Shown piece after piece: positions 48,641-59,559 of a DNA stretch of 64,000 bases. Each line of letters starts with the position of its first letter. Within the stretch, counting starts at the first letter, position 1. Under the pieces are notes generated by a model, which saw only the letters and a list, made by a program, of their open reading frames with translations, was not told the origin of the DNA and ran no database searches. The stretch covers positions 172,254,317 to 172,318,316 of the forward strand of contig CM037584.1 in NCBI GenBank assembly GCA_021018995.1, in the 5' to 3' direction. This DNA is from Chloranthus sessilifolius (Eukaryota; Streptophyta; Magnoliopsida; Chloranthales; Chloranthaceae). A program made the translations under genes and the position numbers.

Positions 48641-50870
48641 TTTACGATAGTGCTTCGGACACTTTTGGAGCACCAACTTTGTGTCAAGTTGAGCAAGTGA
48701 GTTTTGGATGACGAAGGTAGCTTTTCTAGGCCATTGGGTTTCTGAGAAAGGAATTACTGTTGATCCTGCGAAAATCGAGGCGATTGTTCAGTGGGTAAAA
48801 CTGAAGAGCGTGACCAAGATTAGGAGTTTTCTTGGTTTAGCAGGGTATTATAGAAGATTTGTAGAAGGTTTTTCAAAGATTTCTGGACCGCTTACAAATT
48901 TGACAAGGAAGAAGACGAAATTTGTTTGGTCCGATGAATGCGAGCAGAGTTTTCAAGAGCTAAAAAGAAGGTTGACGACCGTACCAATTTTGACGACACC
49001 ATCAGGTAGTGGAGGTTTCCTTATTTTGACAGATGCGTCAAACAAGGGTTTGGGTGGTGTGTTGATGCAGAATGAGTAAGTTATCGCCTACGCTTCAAGG
49101 CAATTGAAAGATCATGAGAGGAACTACTCGACATATGACTTAGAGCTCGCAGCAATTATTTTTGTGTTGAAGTTATGGAAGCATTACCTTTACGGGGAAA
49201 AGTTCATCGTATTAACGGACCATCAGAGTTTAAAGTACTTGTTTACGCAGAAGGATCTGAATTTGAGATAGAGGAGGTGGATGGAGACTCTGATAGACTT
49301 TAACCCTAAGATTAGGTACCACCCTGGGAAGGCTAACGTAGTAGCTGATGCGCTGAGTAGGAATGTTCCAGAGAAGATACTTAGACCAAGGGCTTTGTTA
49401 TCCTACATCGATATTAAGCTGGTACTATTGGATCAAATTAGAGGGAAGCAGTTAGAAGATCCAGTTCTAGTTCGTTTGAAGGAGAGTAAGACTGCAGAAA
49501 TAACATGTAGAGATGGAATAATATTATTCAAGGGAAGATATCGCGTACTAGATGATGTGGAAATGAAGCAGTAACTTCTTTATGATGCTCACACATCAAA
49601 ATTCGCGATACACCCTGGAAGTACAAAGATGTATCAAGATATAAAGGGGAATTATTGGTGGCCAGATATGAAGGAGATTGCGGATTATGTGTCAAAATGC
49701 CTTACTTGTTAGCAAGTGAAGGCTGAGCACAAGAAACCACCAGGATTATTACAGCCGTTACCTGTATCAGGATGGAAATGGGAGAGCATTGGTATGGATT
49801 TATCACAGGATTACCGAGGACGAAAAGAAGGAACGATTCGGTTTGGGTGGTAGTAGACCGACTGACAAAATCAACATACTTTATTCCAGTCAGGACTACT
49901 TTTTCATCTAGGCAACTGGTAGATATCTACATAAGAGAAATTGTACGTTTACATGGAGTGCCAGCGAGTATTATTTCCGATAGAGATTTCAAGTTTACTT
50001 CACGTATGTGGCAGAGTTTTCAGGATGGTATGGGATTAAGATTGGAGTATAGTTCAACTTTTCACCCTCAGACAGATGGTCAGATTGAAAAGTTGAATCA
50101 AATTTTAGAGGACATGTTAAGAGCATGTGCGTTAGATTTTAAGGGAAGTTGGGATGATCACTTAGCATTAGCAGAGTTTTCGTACAACCACAGTTATCAA
50201 GCAACGATTCGAATGGCACCATATGAAGCACTTTACGGAAGGAGCTGCAGAACACTGTTATGCTGGGATGAGGTTGAAGTAAGAAACCTACTTGGACCGT
50301 AGATTGTTGAAGACACGGCGACACCAGTGCAACTAATTTGAGAAAGTATGAAGACGGCTCAAAGCAGGTAGAAAAGTTACGCGGATAAAGAAATGAGAGA
50401 TGCAGAATTTGCTAAGGGAGATTTAGTTTTTATCAAAATCTCACCTATCAAGGGCGTGATGAGATTTGGAAAGAGAGGAAAACTAAGTCCGAGGTATGTT
50501 GGACCTTTTGAAATATTGAAGAGGATTGGAGAGACGGCTTATCGGATTCAGTTGCCACCAAAGTTAGCCGGGATGCACAATGTTTTTCACATATCAATGT
50601 TGAAGAAGTATATCAAGGACCTTTCACATATGATCGATTTGGAGCCATTAGAAATTGAGAAGGATATGACTATCATTGAGGAACCAATTTCAATTCTAGA
50701 AAGAATGGAGAGGACACTGCGTAATAAGAAGATTCCATTGGTTTTGATTAATTGGAAGCACCACTCATGAGAAGAATCTACTTGGGAGCGCGAGGATGAT
50801 ATGAGGAAGGAATATCCACACCTTTTTACTTTAGGTATGATCTAATTTCGAGGACGAAATTTTCAATAAG
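48640..50870 (+). pseudogene. RT end, RNase H, integrase and chromodomain of D
   Basis: RT thumb with V-A-F-L-G-H and [11 protein letters not shown] near 48720-48870. RNase H with L-T-D-A-S-N near 49024 and T-D-H-Q-S-L near 49218, D-A-L-S-R near 49347. Integrase: zinc domain 49590-49715 ([14 protein letters not shown]), core with S-D-R-D-F-K-F near 49975 and G-Q-I-E-K near 50080. Barrel and chromodomain at 50390-50810 (V-F-H-I-S-M-L-K-K-Y, L-I-N-W-K). Stops near 49077, 49268, 49572, 49711, 50300, 50341 and 50768 show it is dead. Confidence 0.93.
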
Positions 50871-51119
50871 GAGGGAAGAATGTAACGGCTGAGATTTTTC
50901 GTTATTTAGTCCTTAATTATTTGCTAGATTTGTAATTATGAGTAGTTTGATTAATTTGATGGGTGTGATTAATTGTTACACATGAATGTAATGTGTACTT
51001 TATTTTATAACGATTCATGATAATTAATTAATTTAATTAACATACCCTAAAAGCTCTTAAATATGTGTTGGTAATAATTGGGGTGCATTTATTAAAGTTT
51101 AATGGACTTTTAAAATGTG

Positions 51120-51345
51120 TTAGTAAATTAACTAAAGACCCATTAAGTAATTAAAGACCCAATAACTAATTAAAGACCCATTAAGTAATTAAAGACCCAA
51201 TAACTAATTAAAGATCCAATAACTAATTAAAGACCCATGAAGTAATTAAAGGCCCATTAAGTAAATAACGAATTAAAGACCCATTAAAGACCCATTAAGT
51301 AATTAAAGACCCATTAAGTAATTAAAGGCCCATAGAATCACTTAA
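51120..51345 (+). repeat. ~19-bp minisatellite TAATTAAAGACCCAWTAA
   Basis: About 11 units of TAATTAAAGACCCATTAAG with variants. The inverted LTR D' has only about four (61480-61570). Confidence 0.9.
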
Positions 51346-51354
51346 GACCCATGT

Positions 51355-51590
51355 AGGAAATTCTAAATAGAGTTAGATCTTAAATAGAAACTTTAAAGTA
51401 CCCTAAATAGAATTTGATATTAAATAGGAAACCTTAAAACATTCTAAATAGAATTAGATCTTAAATAGGAAACTTTAAAGTATTCTAAATAGAGTTAGAT
51501 ATTAAATAGGAAACCTTAAAGCATTCTAAATAGAATTAAAAATAAAATAGGAAATCATAAAGTATTATAAATATAGAGATTAAATTACAG
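51355..51590 (+). repeat. ~45-bp minisatellite in LTR D
   Basis: About five units built on CTAAATAGARTTAGAT, CTTAAATAGGAAAC, CTTTAAAGTATT. D' has about two (61355-61430). Confidence 0.85.
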
Positions 51591-51974
51591 AATTTTATGT
51601 AACTCTTATTACCTAATAACCTTAGAGAGAGAGAGAGAGAGAGAGAGAAAATTCTAGAGAAGGAGAATTAGAAGAGGAATCATAGAGTTTTCGGTTTGAA
51701 GGCTTAAGAAGAACGTGAGAGGAGTTTACGACGCGATCGAATTTCGGATTAGAGCTTCGGATTGAATCAGGGAGAGGAATTACCTCAATTTTACGCGAAG
51801 ACTAGAGGTATGGAGAAATCATGTTGAGATTAATTGGAAACGTAGATAACATAAAAATAAAATAGGAATTAGGGTTTATTTCATTTAATGAATATTCTCC
51901 ATATTAGATTGTTAAATTTTTATACTTAATCGCGAGTTTTCGATGATACACGGGGTTTCGTGATTGATCACGAA

Positions 51975-52235
51975 ATTCTATGCAGAACCCAGAATCTGTA
52001 TAGAATCCAGAATCTGTTCAAAATCCAGAATATGTCCAGAATCTGTTTGGAATCAAGAATTTGTTTAGAATCCAGAATCTGTTTGGGATCCAGGATCTGT
52101 CCAGAATCTGTTCAGAATCTGTCTAGAATCCAGAATCTGTTTAGAATCCAAAATCAGTTCAAAGTCCAAAATCTATCAAGAATCCAAAATCTGTTTGGAA
52201 TCTAGAATTTGTTAGGAATTTGTCTAGGATGCAAG
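51975..52235 (+). repeat. CAGAATCTGTTTAGAATC minisatellite in LTR D
   Basis: About 14-20 short units of (T/C)CAGAATCTGT with spacer, producing a spurious 81-codon frame. The corresponding part of D' (60800-60960) has diverged to GATTCGGTTTC-type repeats. Confidence 0.85.
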
Positions 52236-53150
52236 CAATGAATTTCTATTCAATTATTGTCTATGTTTAATCATCATGCTTAAATGTTTATTTATGTTCA
52301 TCATTATTTTATTGCTTATAATCCATGCAAGCCAGGATGTTTGATTTACACAACATGAAACAAGTAGGAATCGATAGAGATTACATATTTATGATATGTT
52401 AAGCATAAACAAGTGAAAGAGCTACTGCATGATCGATTGATTTCCAGTTTTTCTATGCATGTACATTCATGACATTCATAAAAGTGAAAAGATGCGTGAC
52501 GACATGACACATGGAAACAAAATATTTCTATGATTTTGATAGAATTCCTATGGGCTTATGCTAGAGGAATTAACATGAATAAGAATGACAAGTAATAAAA
52601 GTTATGCATCCATGCATTAATGATAAGACTGAAGAGATGGAGAAGGTCTTTAATTTAAGCTTACTTAACTGAAAAGAAGTTATATGAAGGTTAACGTAGA
52701 TACTAATCGAAGGATCAGAGAAGATTAGGATAATGATTAAGAAAGAGATAACCATGTCCATTATGTATGCCGATTCATAAGCATTAAATGCACAATTAAA
52801 AATAGCCACACATGAAATTAAGGTAGAGGCTCAAGCCATAATGTTTATTTAGATTTAATGCTATGTTTCAGTTTCATTCTATTGCTTTACTTATTCTTTA
52901 TGTCACATGTTATATTTCTGTTATTGTTTGATTTTATGAGATGATTTGAGTTATGGACCTTTTCTATTAGTCTCATAATGTCTGGTCCATACCAGTTTAC
53001 TTGGTAAACTGACCCATTGTTTGGGATTCCAGGGAGTACAGCTATACATGGAGAGGATAAAGTAGATGCGTCAATGATTGATAGAAATCCAGATTTGAGC
53101 GAAGAATGATTTGAAGTTTAGTTTATAGGTTTTTCTTCATGCATTAGTAA

Positions 53151-53255
53151 AGATCTTAAGATGTTTATTTCAGATTATATTTATGAACAAGTTCATGTTA
53201 ATGATGGATTATACTAATGCATCATTAACATGATGATATAAAAATCTTAAGATCT
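53151..53255. repeat. Nested inverted repeats in LTR D
   Basis: Outer arms AGATCTTAAGAT (53151-53162) and its inverse (53244-53255); inner arms CATGTTAATGATG (53194-53206) and its inverse (53220-53232), 13-base loop. The right arms occupy a segment that in D' reads differently, as if short local pieces had been copied in inverse order. Confidence 0.85.
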
Positions 53256-53494
53256 TAAGGAGTAAGCATACAATATGGTATAATAGGTTGTTATCTCATA
53301 ATTTAGTATTGTTCTCATGATGATATTAAAAAAAATAATAATTTATGTGTGCACTTTTAATAGTTATTTTTCCGTTGTGTTTATATGCGGATCTTTATGG
53401 AATAATTGATTTATATAAGATCATGGAGATGTGATGTAGTGTTATGTCTCCAACTGAGCGCATTGATCCGGTGTGTGAAATTGGGGACGCCACA

Positions 53495-53843
53495 ATAGGG
53501 CATAAATCCGAATGAACAAGCTCAAGAGGGTTTGATGCTCTCCAAGCATTCCCAATCGGAAAAAAATTCCTTTGATGCTTTCCGAGTGCACAAGCTTCAC
53601 AAACTTGATCTTGATGGTTGGTGTTAGGCATGCCTCGTACCATATGCACCTTGCACATGAAAGACAAGGTGCAAAAACTCAAGTGGCCGTAGCAGCGATG
53701 CCATAGCAATAAACTATCTTTGATGATGGTACTCAAACATGAAAGTGCTTCACTTTGACTCTTTATGGGAAACATCTTGTTAGATGTCATCATCACCTTT
53801 GCGAGAAGAACGTTGTTCTCGTCCTTGATTTCACATGCTGCTT
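53495..53843 (-). pseudogene. Copia C3 GAG-pre-integrase and integrase start
   Basis: Minus strand: K-D-E-N-N and M-T-S-N-K-M-F-P-I near 53760-53820, L-L-W-H-R-C-Y-G-H-L-S near 53690, C-E-A-C-A-L-G-K near 53605, then N-P-L-E-L-V-H-S-D-L-C at about 53500-53530. The HHCC motif is complete. It follows directly in sense from the protease piece at 61821-62060, so C3 was split by the block 53844-61820. Its continuation is cut by LTR D at 53494. Confidence 0.9.
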
Positions 53844-54826
53844 TGACGCAGGACAAAACTCTCAACTACGTGAATGATGATAAAATGATCATTTTGCCAA
53901 AATTAAACGAAATTAATTAAGCAAAATCAATACGAATAAATGCGAATACCTTAAGGTTCGTAGTTTTCTATTCGGAGGATCACATTTGATTCAGGTAGGG
54001 TCCGATCCGTTGCGCTACATCTGTTAACCTCATAGAAGGAAGATCCTAGAGGTAGAGCTCTAGCCGCTTCCAGATTAGGGCGCTTGCTTGTGGTTCAATG
54101 ATGGAACCTCAGGTTCTTCAAGGGTTTAGAGATCGGGTCGATTCAAGGGTTTAGATTGGTTAGATGGCTGGGATGAGATTTAGGGTTATTGAATCGGATT
54201 GATTCAAGGGTTTGGATGAAAATTAGGGTTTATGGTTTCAGAGTATTTGAAATGGTGATGGCTAGATTTAGGGCTTATGAGAATAAAATAAAAGCAGAGA
54301 ATAAATAAACAAAGATAAAGATAAGAGATAAAATTGTGGGCATCACACCCTTAGCCTCACACCAAACCCATCTCGGGAAGAAGAATCACTCTTCAACAAT
54401 GGCTCATCTCAAGCACACAAGCAATAACTTTCATTCATAATCAATAACTAATTACAATGTCTATTTAGAGACCTTATATAGAAGGTCTCACAAAAGAAAA
54501 TAAAACCCTAAAACAAATACAAAAAAAGACAAGTATGCCCTTAAAACTCAAATTGTAATTCTGACGGATCCCATTCTCGCGAAAATTGATCGATCGACAC
54601 TTGGTACTCGATCGATCGACTTATGTATATATATCGTCAGAATTGAATCCCTCACTAGCCACAGTCGATCGATTGATTCCAGGTGTTGATCGATCGACAG
54701 TGCATTGCTCCAGCACGCTGATTTTGCTCCTTTAAGCCTAAGTTCTAGTTTCCGTTCCACTTCTTCCGACGCCGGTACACACGATATGGTTCATAGCCTA
54801 TGTCCACGATGTCAGCGTCCTCGTCA
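53844..54826 (-). repeat. 3' LTR of E
   Basis: 983 bp, in element orientation 54826 (TGACGAGGACG) to 53844 (CTGCGTCA). Pol tail encoded by 54755-54826. Cassette of CGATCGATCGAC units at 54580-54705. TATA-like CCTTATATAG near 54472-54482. Leader block near 54345-54372. The flank at 53839-53843 is TGCTT; no partner is visible on the other side. Confidence 0.92.
54580..54705 (-). repeat. CGATCGATCG cassette, LTR E
   Basis: Four palindromic blocks (TCGATCGAC twice as TTGATCGATCGACAC-like, ACTCGATCGATCGAC, AGTCGATCGATTGATT, TTGATCGATCGACAG) with spacers unlike those in F, H or I. Confidence 0.82.
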
Positions 54827-55538
54827 ATTCTCCTGGACCGAAAAGGCTTCATCACTGATGAAGTAGAGTCGTGATATCGATCGAGCATGTCAGGGTCTAG
54901 GCGACAAACCTCGTCCTCATGTAGCCACTTGTTTTTAGAATCCGGCTTGCCCATCCATTTGATCAAATACTTTTGATACCCTCCATCGCGGGAGGACACC
55001 ACAAGATCTTGCAATATCCCTTTGATGACATCTTTCTTCTGCCTGCTTGGGGAGGAAAGGGGTAGGGGCTGCAAGGGTGGGGTGGGTGTATGAGTAGTAG
55101 TTTGGAAAGGGTTGCAAGGAGGTGGGGTTGAGCTCAAAGAAGGAACTAGGTCCTCCACATTGAACGCATAGCTGATTCCAATATCCGGAGGAAGGTTGAG
55201 AACGTACGCATTAAGTCCGCTCCTTGCCACAATTATAAATGGCCCAACGCCGCGGGCTTGGAGCTTCCTAGCGATCCCCGATGGGAATCGTTCAGGCCTA
55301 ACTCGAACCATCATATGATCTCCAATATGAAATTCTTTGAAACGCTTATGCGCATCTGCAACTACTTTGTACTGTTCATTGCTCGCATTAATTTTCTGTC
55401 TAATTTCGGCATGCAAATCATGAATATGTTGTGCAAATGGATCAGCGGACTCAGACACTTGATGAGATGCAAACATGGGGATTAAATCAAGGGGTGTTCT
55501 ACGCCTATAACCAAGTACGACTTCAAATGGACTCATGC
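54745..55538 (-). pseudogene. Integrase C-terminus, chromodomain and LTR-encoded tail of E
   Basis: 263-codon open frame. Order: M-S-P-F-E-V-V (end of the core), helix-rich linker (A-Q-H-I-H-D-L-H-A-E-I), barrel ([24 protein letters not shown]), proline/Ser linker, chromodomain (V-I-K-G-I-L, D-G-G-Y-Q-K-Y-L-I-K-W, W-L-H-E-D-E-V), then the tail. The frame crosses the LTR boundary at 54826 and ends in D-I-V-D-I-G-Y and Y-R-R-R-K-K before TGA at 54745. The last 27 codons are LTR sequence. Confidence 0.93.
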
Positions 55539-56430
55539 CTATGGACTTATTACAGAATTATTGCATGCAAACTCGGCTATGGGCAAAGTAGAATCCCAAG
55601 TCCTAGGATGATCACCAACAAGACAACGGAGGAGATTACCTAAGCTCTTATTGGTGGATTCCATTTGGCCATCAGTTTGAGGATGATAGGCCGAAGAGAA
55701 TTGAAGTATGGTACCCATTATGTGCCATAAAGTTTTCCAGAAATAACTGGTGAACTTGACGTCCCTATCCGACACGATAGTTTTGGGTAGACCATGAAGA
55801 CGCACTTCTCCAAAAAATAATTTTGCGATATGAGCAACATTGGAGGTCTTGGAGCAAGGTATGAAGTGGACCATCTTGGAAAAACGGTCCACTACCACAA
55901 ATATGGAGTCGTGATTTCGTTGAGTCTTGGGAAGTCCAAGCACAAAATCCATAGAGATGTTTTGCCACAGAGAGTGTCACGGGTAGCGGGGTGTACAAAC
56001 TGGTATTCTGTTTGCTTTGCTTTGCCACTTGGCATGTGTGGCATTGTCTCACAACCCGAGAGACATCTCTCATAAGGCTAGGCCAATAAAACCTATCCTC
56101 AATGAGCGCAATGGTCTTATTGCGCCCAAAATGTCCGACAATCCCTCTAGCATGTAACTCTCAAATGAGAAAGTCACGCAATGAGGTACGAGGGATGCAC
56201 AGGTGATTTCCTTTAAGCAGATATCCATCCTGCAGGGTATACTTGGAGTTAAGGCTGTTTGGATTATCAAGGAGAGTAGTGTAGTTCGCCGCAAAATCTG
56301 GGCACTTGGGATAATCTTGTTTCAACTGCTCAAATCCAATGGCCTCGGTGCTCATAGTGCGCAAAGTCATCACCCGTCGACTAAGTGCATCAACTGCCTT
56401 GTTTTCAGCACTAGCCTTATGTTTTAACAC
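55539..56430 (-). pseudogene. Integrase of E
   Basis: Zinc domain 56040-56170 (G-H-F-G in a shifted frame, C-H-T-C-Q-V-A-K near 56030). Core from M-D-F-V (55952) with S-D-R-D near 55760 and G-Q-M-E-S near 55665: the D,D,E triad is intact. Frameshifts at about 56160 and 55955, and a stop near 55540 separates it from the C-terminal frame. Confidence 0.92.
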
Positions 56431-57818
56431 GAATGTGAACCCTTAAAGGTACTTAACCCCCTTCGCGTGCCTCAGGTTCAACTTTTTCTGTGAAGCAAGA
56501 AAGCGTAAGGCTTCATGGCCAGAAAATAACACAAACTCCTGCGGTTTAAGGTAATGCTTCCAATACCAAAGAGATCGGACGATCGCATAAAACTCCTTGT
56601 CATAGGTGGAGTATTTTTGCTTTGCCTCATTAAGTTTCTCGCTAAAATAGGCCACAAGATGATCCTCTTGGCTAAGCATTCCGCCTATCCCTACACCCAA
56701 TGCGTCACATGCTACTTCAAAAACTTTAGAAAAGTCAAGTAGCCGCATGACGGGTGTAGTAATCATTTTCTCTTTTATCTCGGCAAAGGCCATTGTCACA
56801 GTTTTGCCCCATTGAAACTCCCCCTTTTTCATGCAATCGGTAATGAGAGTCATGATGGTGCTAAAGTTGCGGATGAAACGACAATCAAACGTGGCCAAGC
56901 CATAGAAGCTACGGACATCATGAATATTCCTAGGCACGGGCCACTCCACAATGACTTTAACCTTCTTGGGATCCGCAACCATCCCATCAGCCGAGACAAT
57001 GAATCCCAAGAATACAACGGATTGTTGCATGAATGTGCATTTCTTGAGATTCACATATAACCTTTCTCCCCTCAAGGTTTCACAAACCAACCTTAGGTGG
57101 ATAGTGTGATGTTCTTTGTCATGGCTATAAATCAAGATGCCGTCAAAGTATACGACAAGAAATTTGCCGAGAAACGGCCTCAACACTTGGGTCATGAGCC
57201 TCATGAATGTGCTCAGGGCATTCAATAGCCTAAAAGGTATGACCATCTACTCATAAAGACCATCCTTGGTCTTGAACGCGGTCTTCCACTCATCACCAGG
57301 GCGAATGTGAACTTGATGGTAACCACTTTTAAGGTCTATCTTGGAAAAGATAGTGGCGCCAACCATCATATCAAGCATATCGTCCAGCCTTGGTATGGGA
57401 AATTGATATTTAACCGTAATCTTGTTGATTGCACGACTATCCACACACATGCGCCATGTATCATCTTTCTTAGGAGTAAGGCGGGTACGACACACGGGCT
57501 CAGACTCTCTTGGATGAACCCTTTCTGAAGGAGTTCATTGACTTGTCGAGTCAATTCGGCTTGCTCAACTAGATTTAACCTGTAATGGGGAAAGTTTGGT
57601 AGGGTAGATCCGGGAACCAAATCGATCGCGTGTTGAATGTCACGCATGGGAGGAAGCTCATTGGGTAAGTCTTCGGGGAAGACATCCGCAAATTCTTTCA
57701 TTATCGGCTCAACCTCCTTGGGGTACTTGATTACTGACTCAGGAGCACTCTCAATGGTGACAACTACGGGCACCACACTCTCATCTAATGCTGCTTTCTC
57801 AAACTCTGAAGGGCTCAC
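56431..57818 (-). pseudogene. Reverse transcriptase and RNase H of E
   Basis: RT fingers at 57818-57366, palm 57495-57050, with one stop at 57246 and a frameshift at about 57480. The catalytic box reads Y-F-D-G near 57150, so the second Asp of the Y-x-D-D motif is lost. RNase H has C-D-A-L in place of C-D-A-S near 56712, K-E-F-Y-A, and S-G-H-E-A-L where the family has S-D-H-E-A-L: another catalytic Asp changed to Gly. Confidence 0.92.
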
Positions 57819-58460
57819 AAGGTAGACTGACCGCCCTTCTTTTCGATTTTGTTGGTCAATGGTGCTTTGGGAGCTAAAGGGTTAAGAGTGATTTTCTTGC
57901 CATTATAATTGAACGTGCAAATGCTAGATCGGCCAAAAATGGTCACGTCCAAGTCGTAAAGCCATGATCTTTCCAAAATGATATGGCCCACATCCATCGG
58001 CACCACATTGCACCGTAAGGTGTCAAAATACGAACCCAATTGTATTAGTACGCGACACCTCTGAGACACGGGAATGGATGAGTCAACCCATGCGACTTTG
58101 TAAGGTCTCGGGTGAGCTTCGGGTGTGAGCCCTAAGCGTGCGACAGTATGTTCTGACACCACATTGGTGCAGCTTCCGCTATCCACGATAACCCTACAAC
58201 TTTTTGTCCCACATGTGGCGAAGTTGTGGAAGATGTTCTCCCTCCGCCAATCCTCCTTTTCATCCCATTGAGGCTGTGCAAAGGCACACTTCAAAACTAG
58301 AGCACGATCCATGTCATCACCTTCCTCATCACTAGGTGTGGCATTCGGCTCAAAGATCTCTTCTTCAAAAAACCCTTCTCCTTCGTCTTCCTCTCCTCCA
58401 AGGAGATTCCTTTGAGGATCACTTGTAGGGCATAGGGTTGCAAAGTGTCCTAACCCATGA
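57815..58460 (-). pseudogene. Protease of E
   Basis: 165-codon frame from 58312: V-I-V-D-S-G-S near 58190-58170, H-P-R-P-Y-K-V-A-W near 58110, [10 protein letters not shown] near 58000-57975. The active-site triad is intact. The upstream acidic linker is at about 58320-58420. Confidence 0.9.
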
Positions 58461-59366
58461 CATTTATAACACTTGATTTGAGAACCGCTCTTCGAGGATT
58501 CTCCGACACACTCTTTCCTTTCGTGAACGTGATTGACCGATATGAGACTTAGATTGCCTCACCACCGTCATTTTCAAATATCGTTCAAGGTCTTGAACGA
58601 CAGTGTAACATTCAGAGAGAGTCTTAACAGGGTAAGAGACTAACTCTTTTTGCAAGTCAAACCTCAATTCGGAGCAAAATCTAGATAGAGTGGCCTGAGG
58701 GTCTTTGGACACTTTGACACTCATCATGTATTCTTCGAATTTGCTAATGTAATCCGCCACGAGCATACTACCTTGGCGTAAATTTTGCCATTGATCGAGG
58801 AGAAGATGGTAGTATGAGGAAGGAACGTACTTCTCTGTAAATCGCTTCTTCATGCCCTCCCAACGGGTAATGGGAGCACAACCCGCATTCATTCTGATGC
58901 GTTCAATGTTGACCCAAAAGAGTCGGGTTTGGCCGATGAGTTTCATATTGGCGAGCCTGACACATCGCTCATCGCTCATGCCAAACTACTCAAAGTGTTG
59001 GTCCATGTCGGATAATCAATTGAGGAAGAGTTTAGGGTCTAAGCTTCCATCGAAGGTTGGGAACTCAACTCGGACATTTTTGAGGAGTTTCCCTTCGGGT
59101 CGTAGTCATCTCCACGATGATCCATTCTATGATTCCGGTCCCGATTATGTTGGTAGTCATTTCGTTGGAAATGGGGACCATCACATTCACAACGTTGCTC
59201 AATGTATTCGTCATCCCCATCTAACTGATTGACTCGCTCTAACAATCTCCCATTGGAAACCTCAAGGTTTCTTTGGGCTTGCTCTATGGCAGCCATTCGA
59301 TCATTGATTGCTTTCAATTCGGCTCTCATGCCTTTAAGAACATTGGCAATCCCATTCATGTCCATG
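58461..59366 (-). pseudogene. gag of E
   Basis: Start M-D-M-N-G-I-A near 59360 (an upstream in-frame ATG at 59374 also exists), coiled-coil-like N-terminus, frameshift near 59070, gag core with stops at about 59017 and 58983, then a 171-codon open frame from 58979 (M-S-D-E-R-C-V-R-L), L-R-Q-G-S-M near 58775. The zinc knuckle C-Y-K-C-x4-H-x4-C lies at 58437-58480 after another frameshift. Confidence 0.9.
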
Positions 59367-59385
59367 GTGATCACAACTACTAATG

Positions 59386-59559
59386 TGAACCCTTGAAGGT
59401 ACTCGACTCATTTCGCGTGCCTTGGGTTCAACTTTTTCTGTGAAGCAAGGAAGCGTAAGACTTCATGGTTAGAGAACAACACAATGTCCTGCGGTCTAAG
59501 GTAATGTTTCTAATACCAAAGAGATTGGACGACCGCATAGAACTCCTTGTCATAGGTGT
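59386..59559 (-). pseudogene. Displaced RNase H fragment of a chromovirus
   Basis: 174 bp closely matching 56440-56612 of E and 3945-4115 of A (text coding Y-D-K-E-F-Y-A-V-V, then H-E-V-L-R-F and Q-K-K-L-N-P-R-H). It is wedged between the leader of E and LTR D' and belongs to neither, so it marks a recombination junction. Confidence 0.88.

Larger units (their letters stand above)
48640..53494 (+). mobile_element. Tekay-like gypsy element D, 5' truncated
   Basis: Right half of a Ty3/gypsy element: RT end, RNase H, integrase, chromodomain and a 2.6-kb 3' LTR. The coding end TTCGAGGACGAAATTTT just before a TGTAACG LTR start and the long LTR are typical of the del/Tekay lineage of chromoviruses. 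It lacks 5' LTR, gag, protease and most of RT; the left junction lies near 48640 and no matching duplication is seen there. The LTR ends inside the integrase of copia C3. Confidence 0.88.
50881..53494 (+). repeat. 3' LTR of D (2.6 kb)
   Basis: TGTAACGGCTGAG to GGGGACGCCACA. It aligns in inverse orientation with 59560-61820 over most of its length. It holds three minisatellites (51120-51345, 51355-51590, 51975-52235) and a hairpin region at 53151-53255 that the other copy lacks. A stretch TGACCCATTG/TTTACC conserved in both copies lies near 52990-53020. Confidence 0.92.
53844..59385 (-). mobile_element. Chromovirus E, 5' LTR missing
   Basis: Minus-strand element with 3' LTR 53844-54826, tail-overlapping pol, RT, protease and gag up to the start codon near 59365, and about 20 bp of leader. 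The 5' LTR and primer site are absent: at about 59385 the leader is fused to an unrelated piece of RNase H. Pol is the most complete of the window, with integrase catalytic residues intact, but the RT box reads Y-F-D-G and stops and frameshifts are present. Confidence 0.92.

Noticed and set aside
51120-51345. Regularly spaced short repeats that might suggest a CRISPR array
   Set aside because: Units are directly adjacent without unique spacers, in a plant LTR; a plain minisatellite.
51960-52205. 81-codon frame with repeated E-S-R-I-C-L units, at first suggestive of a repeat protein
   Set aside because: It is the minisatellite inside LTR D; the inverted copy D' does not keep the frame.
53395-53865. 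156-codon frame taken as one gene
   Set aside because: Its first codons come from LTR E and its last from LTR D; only 53495-53843 is copia C3 coding sequence.
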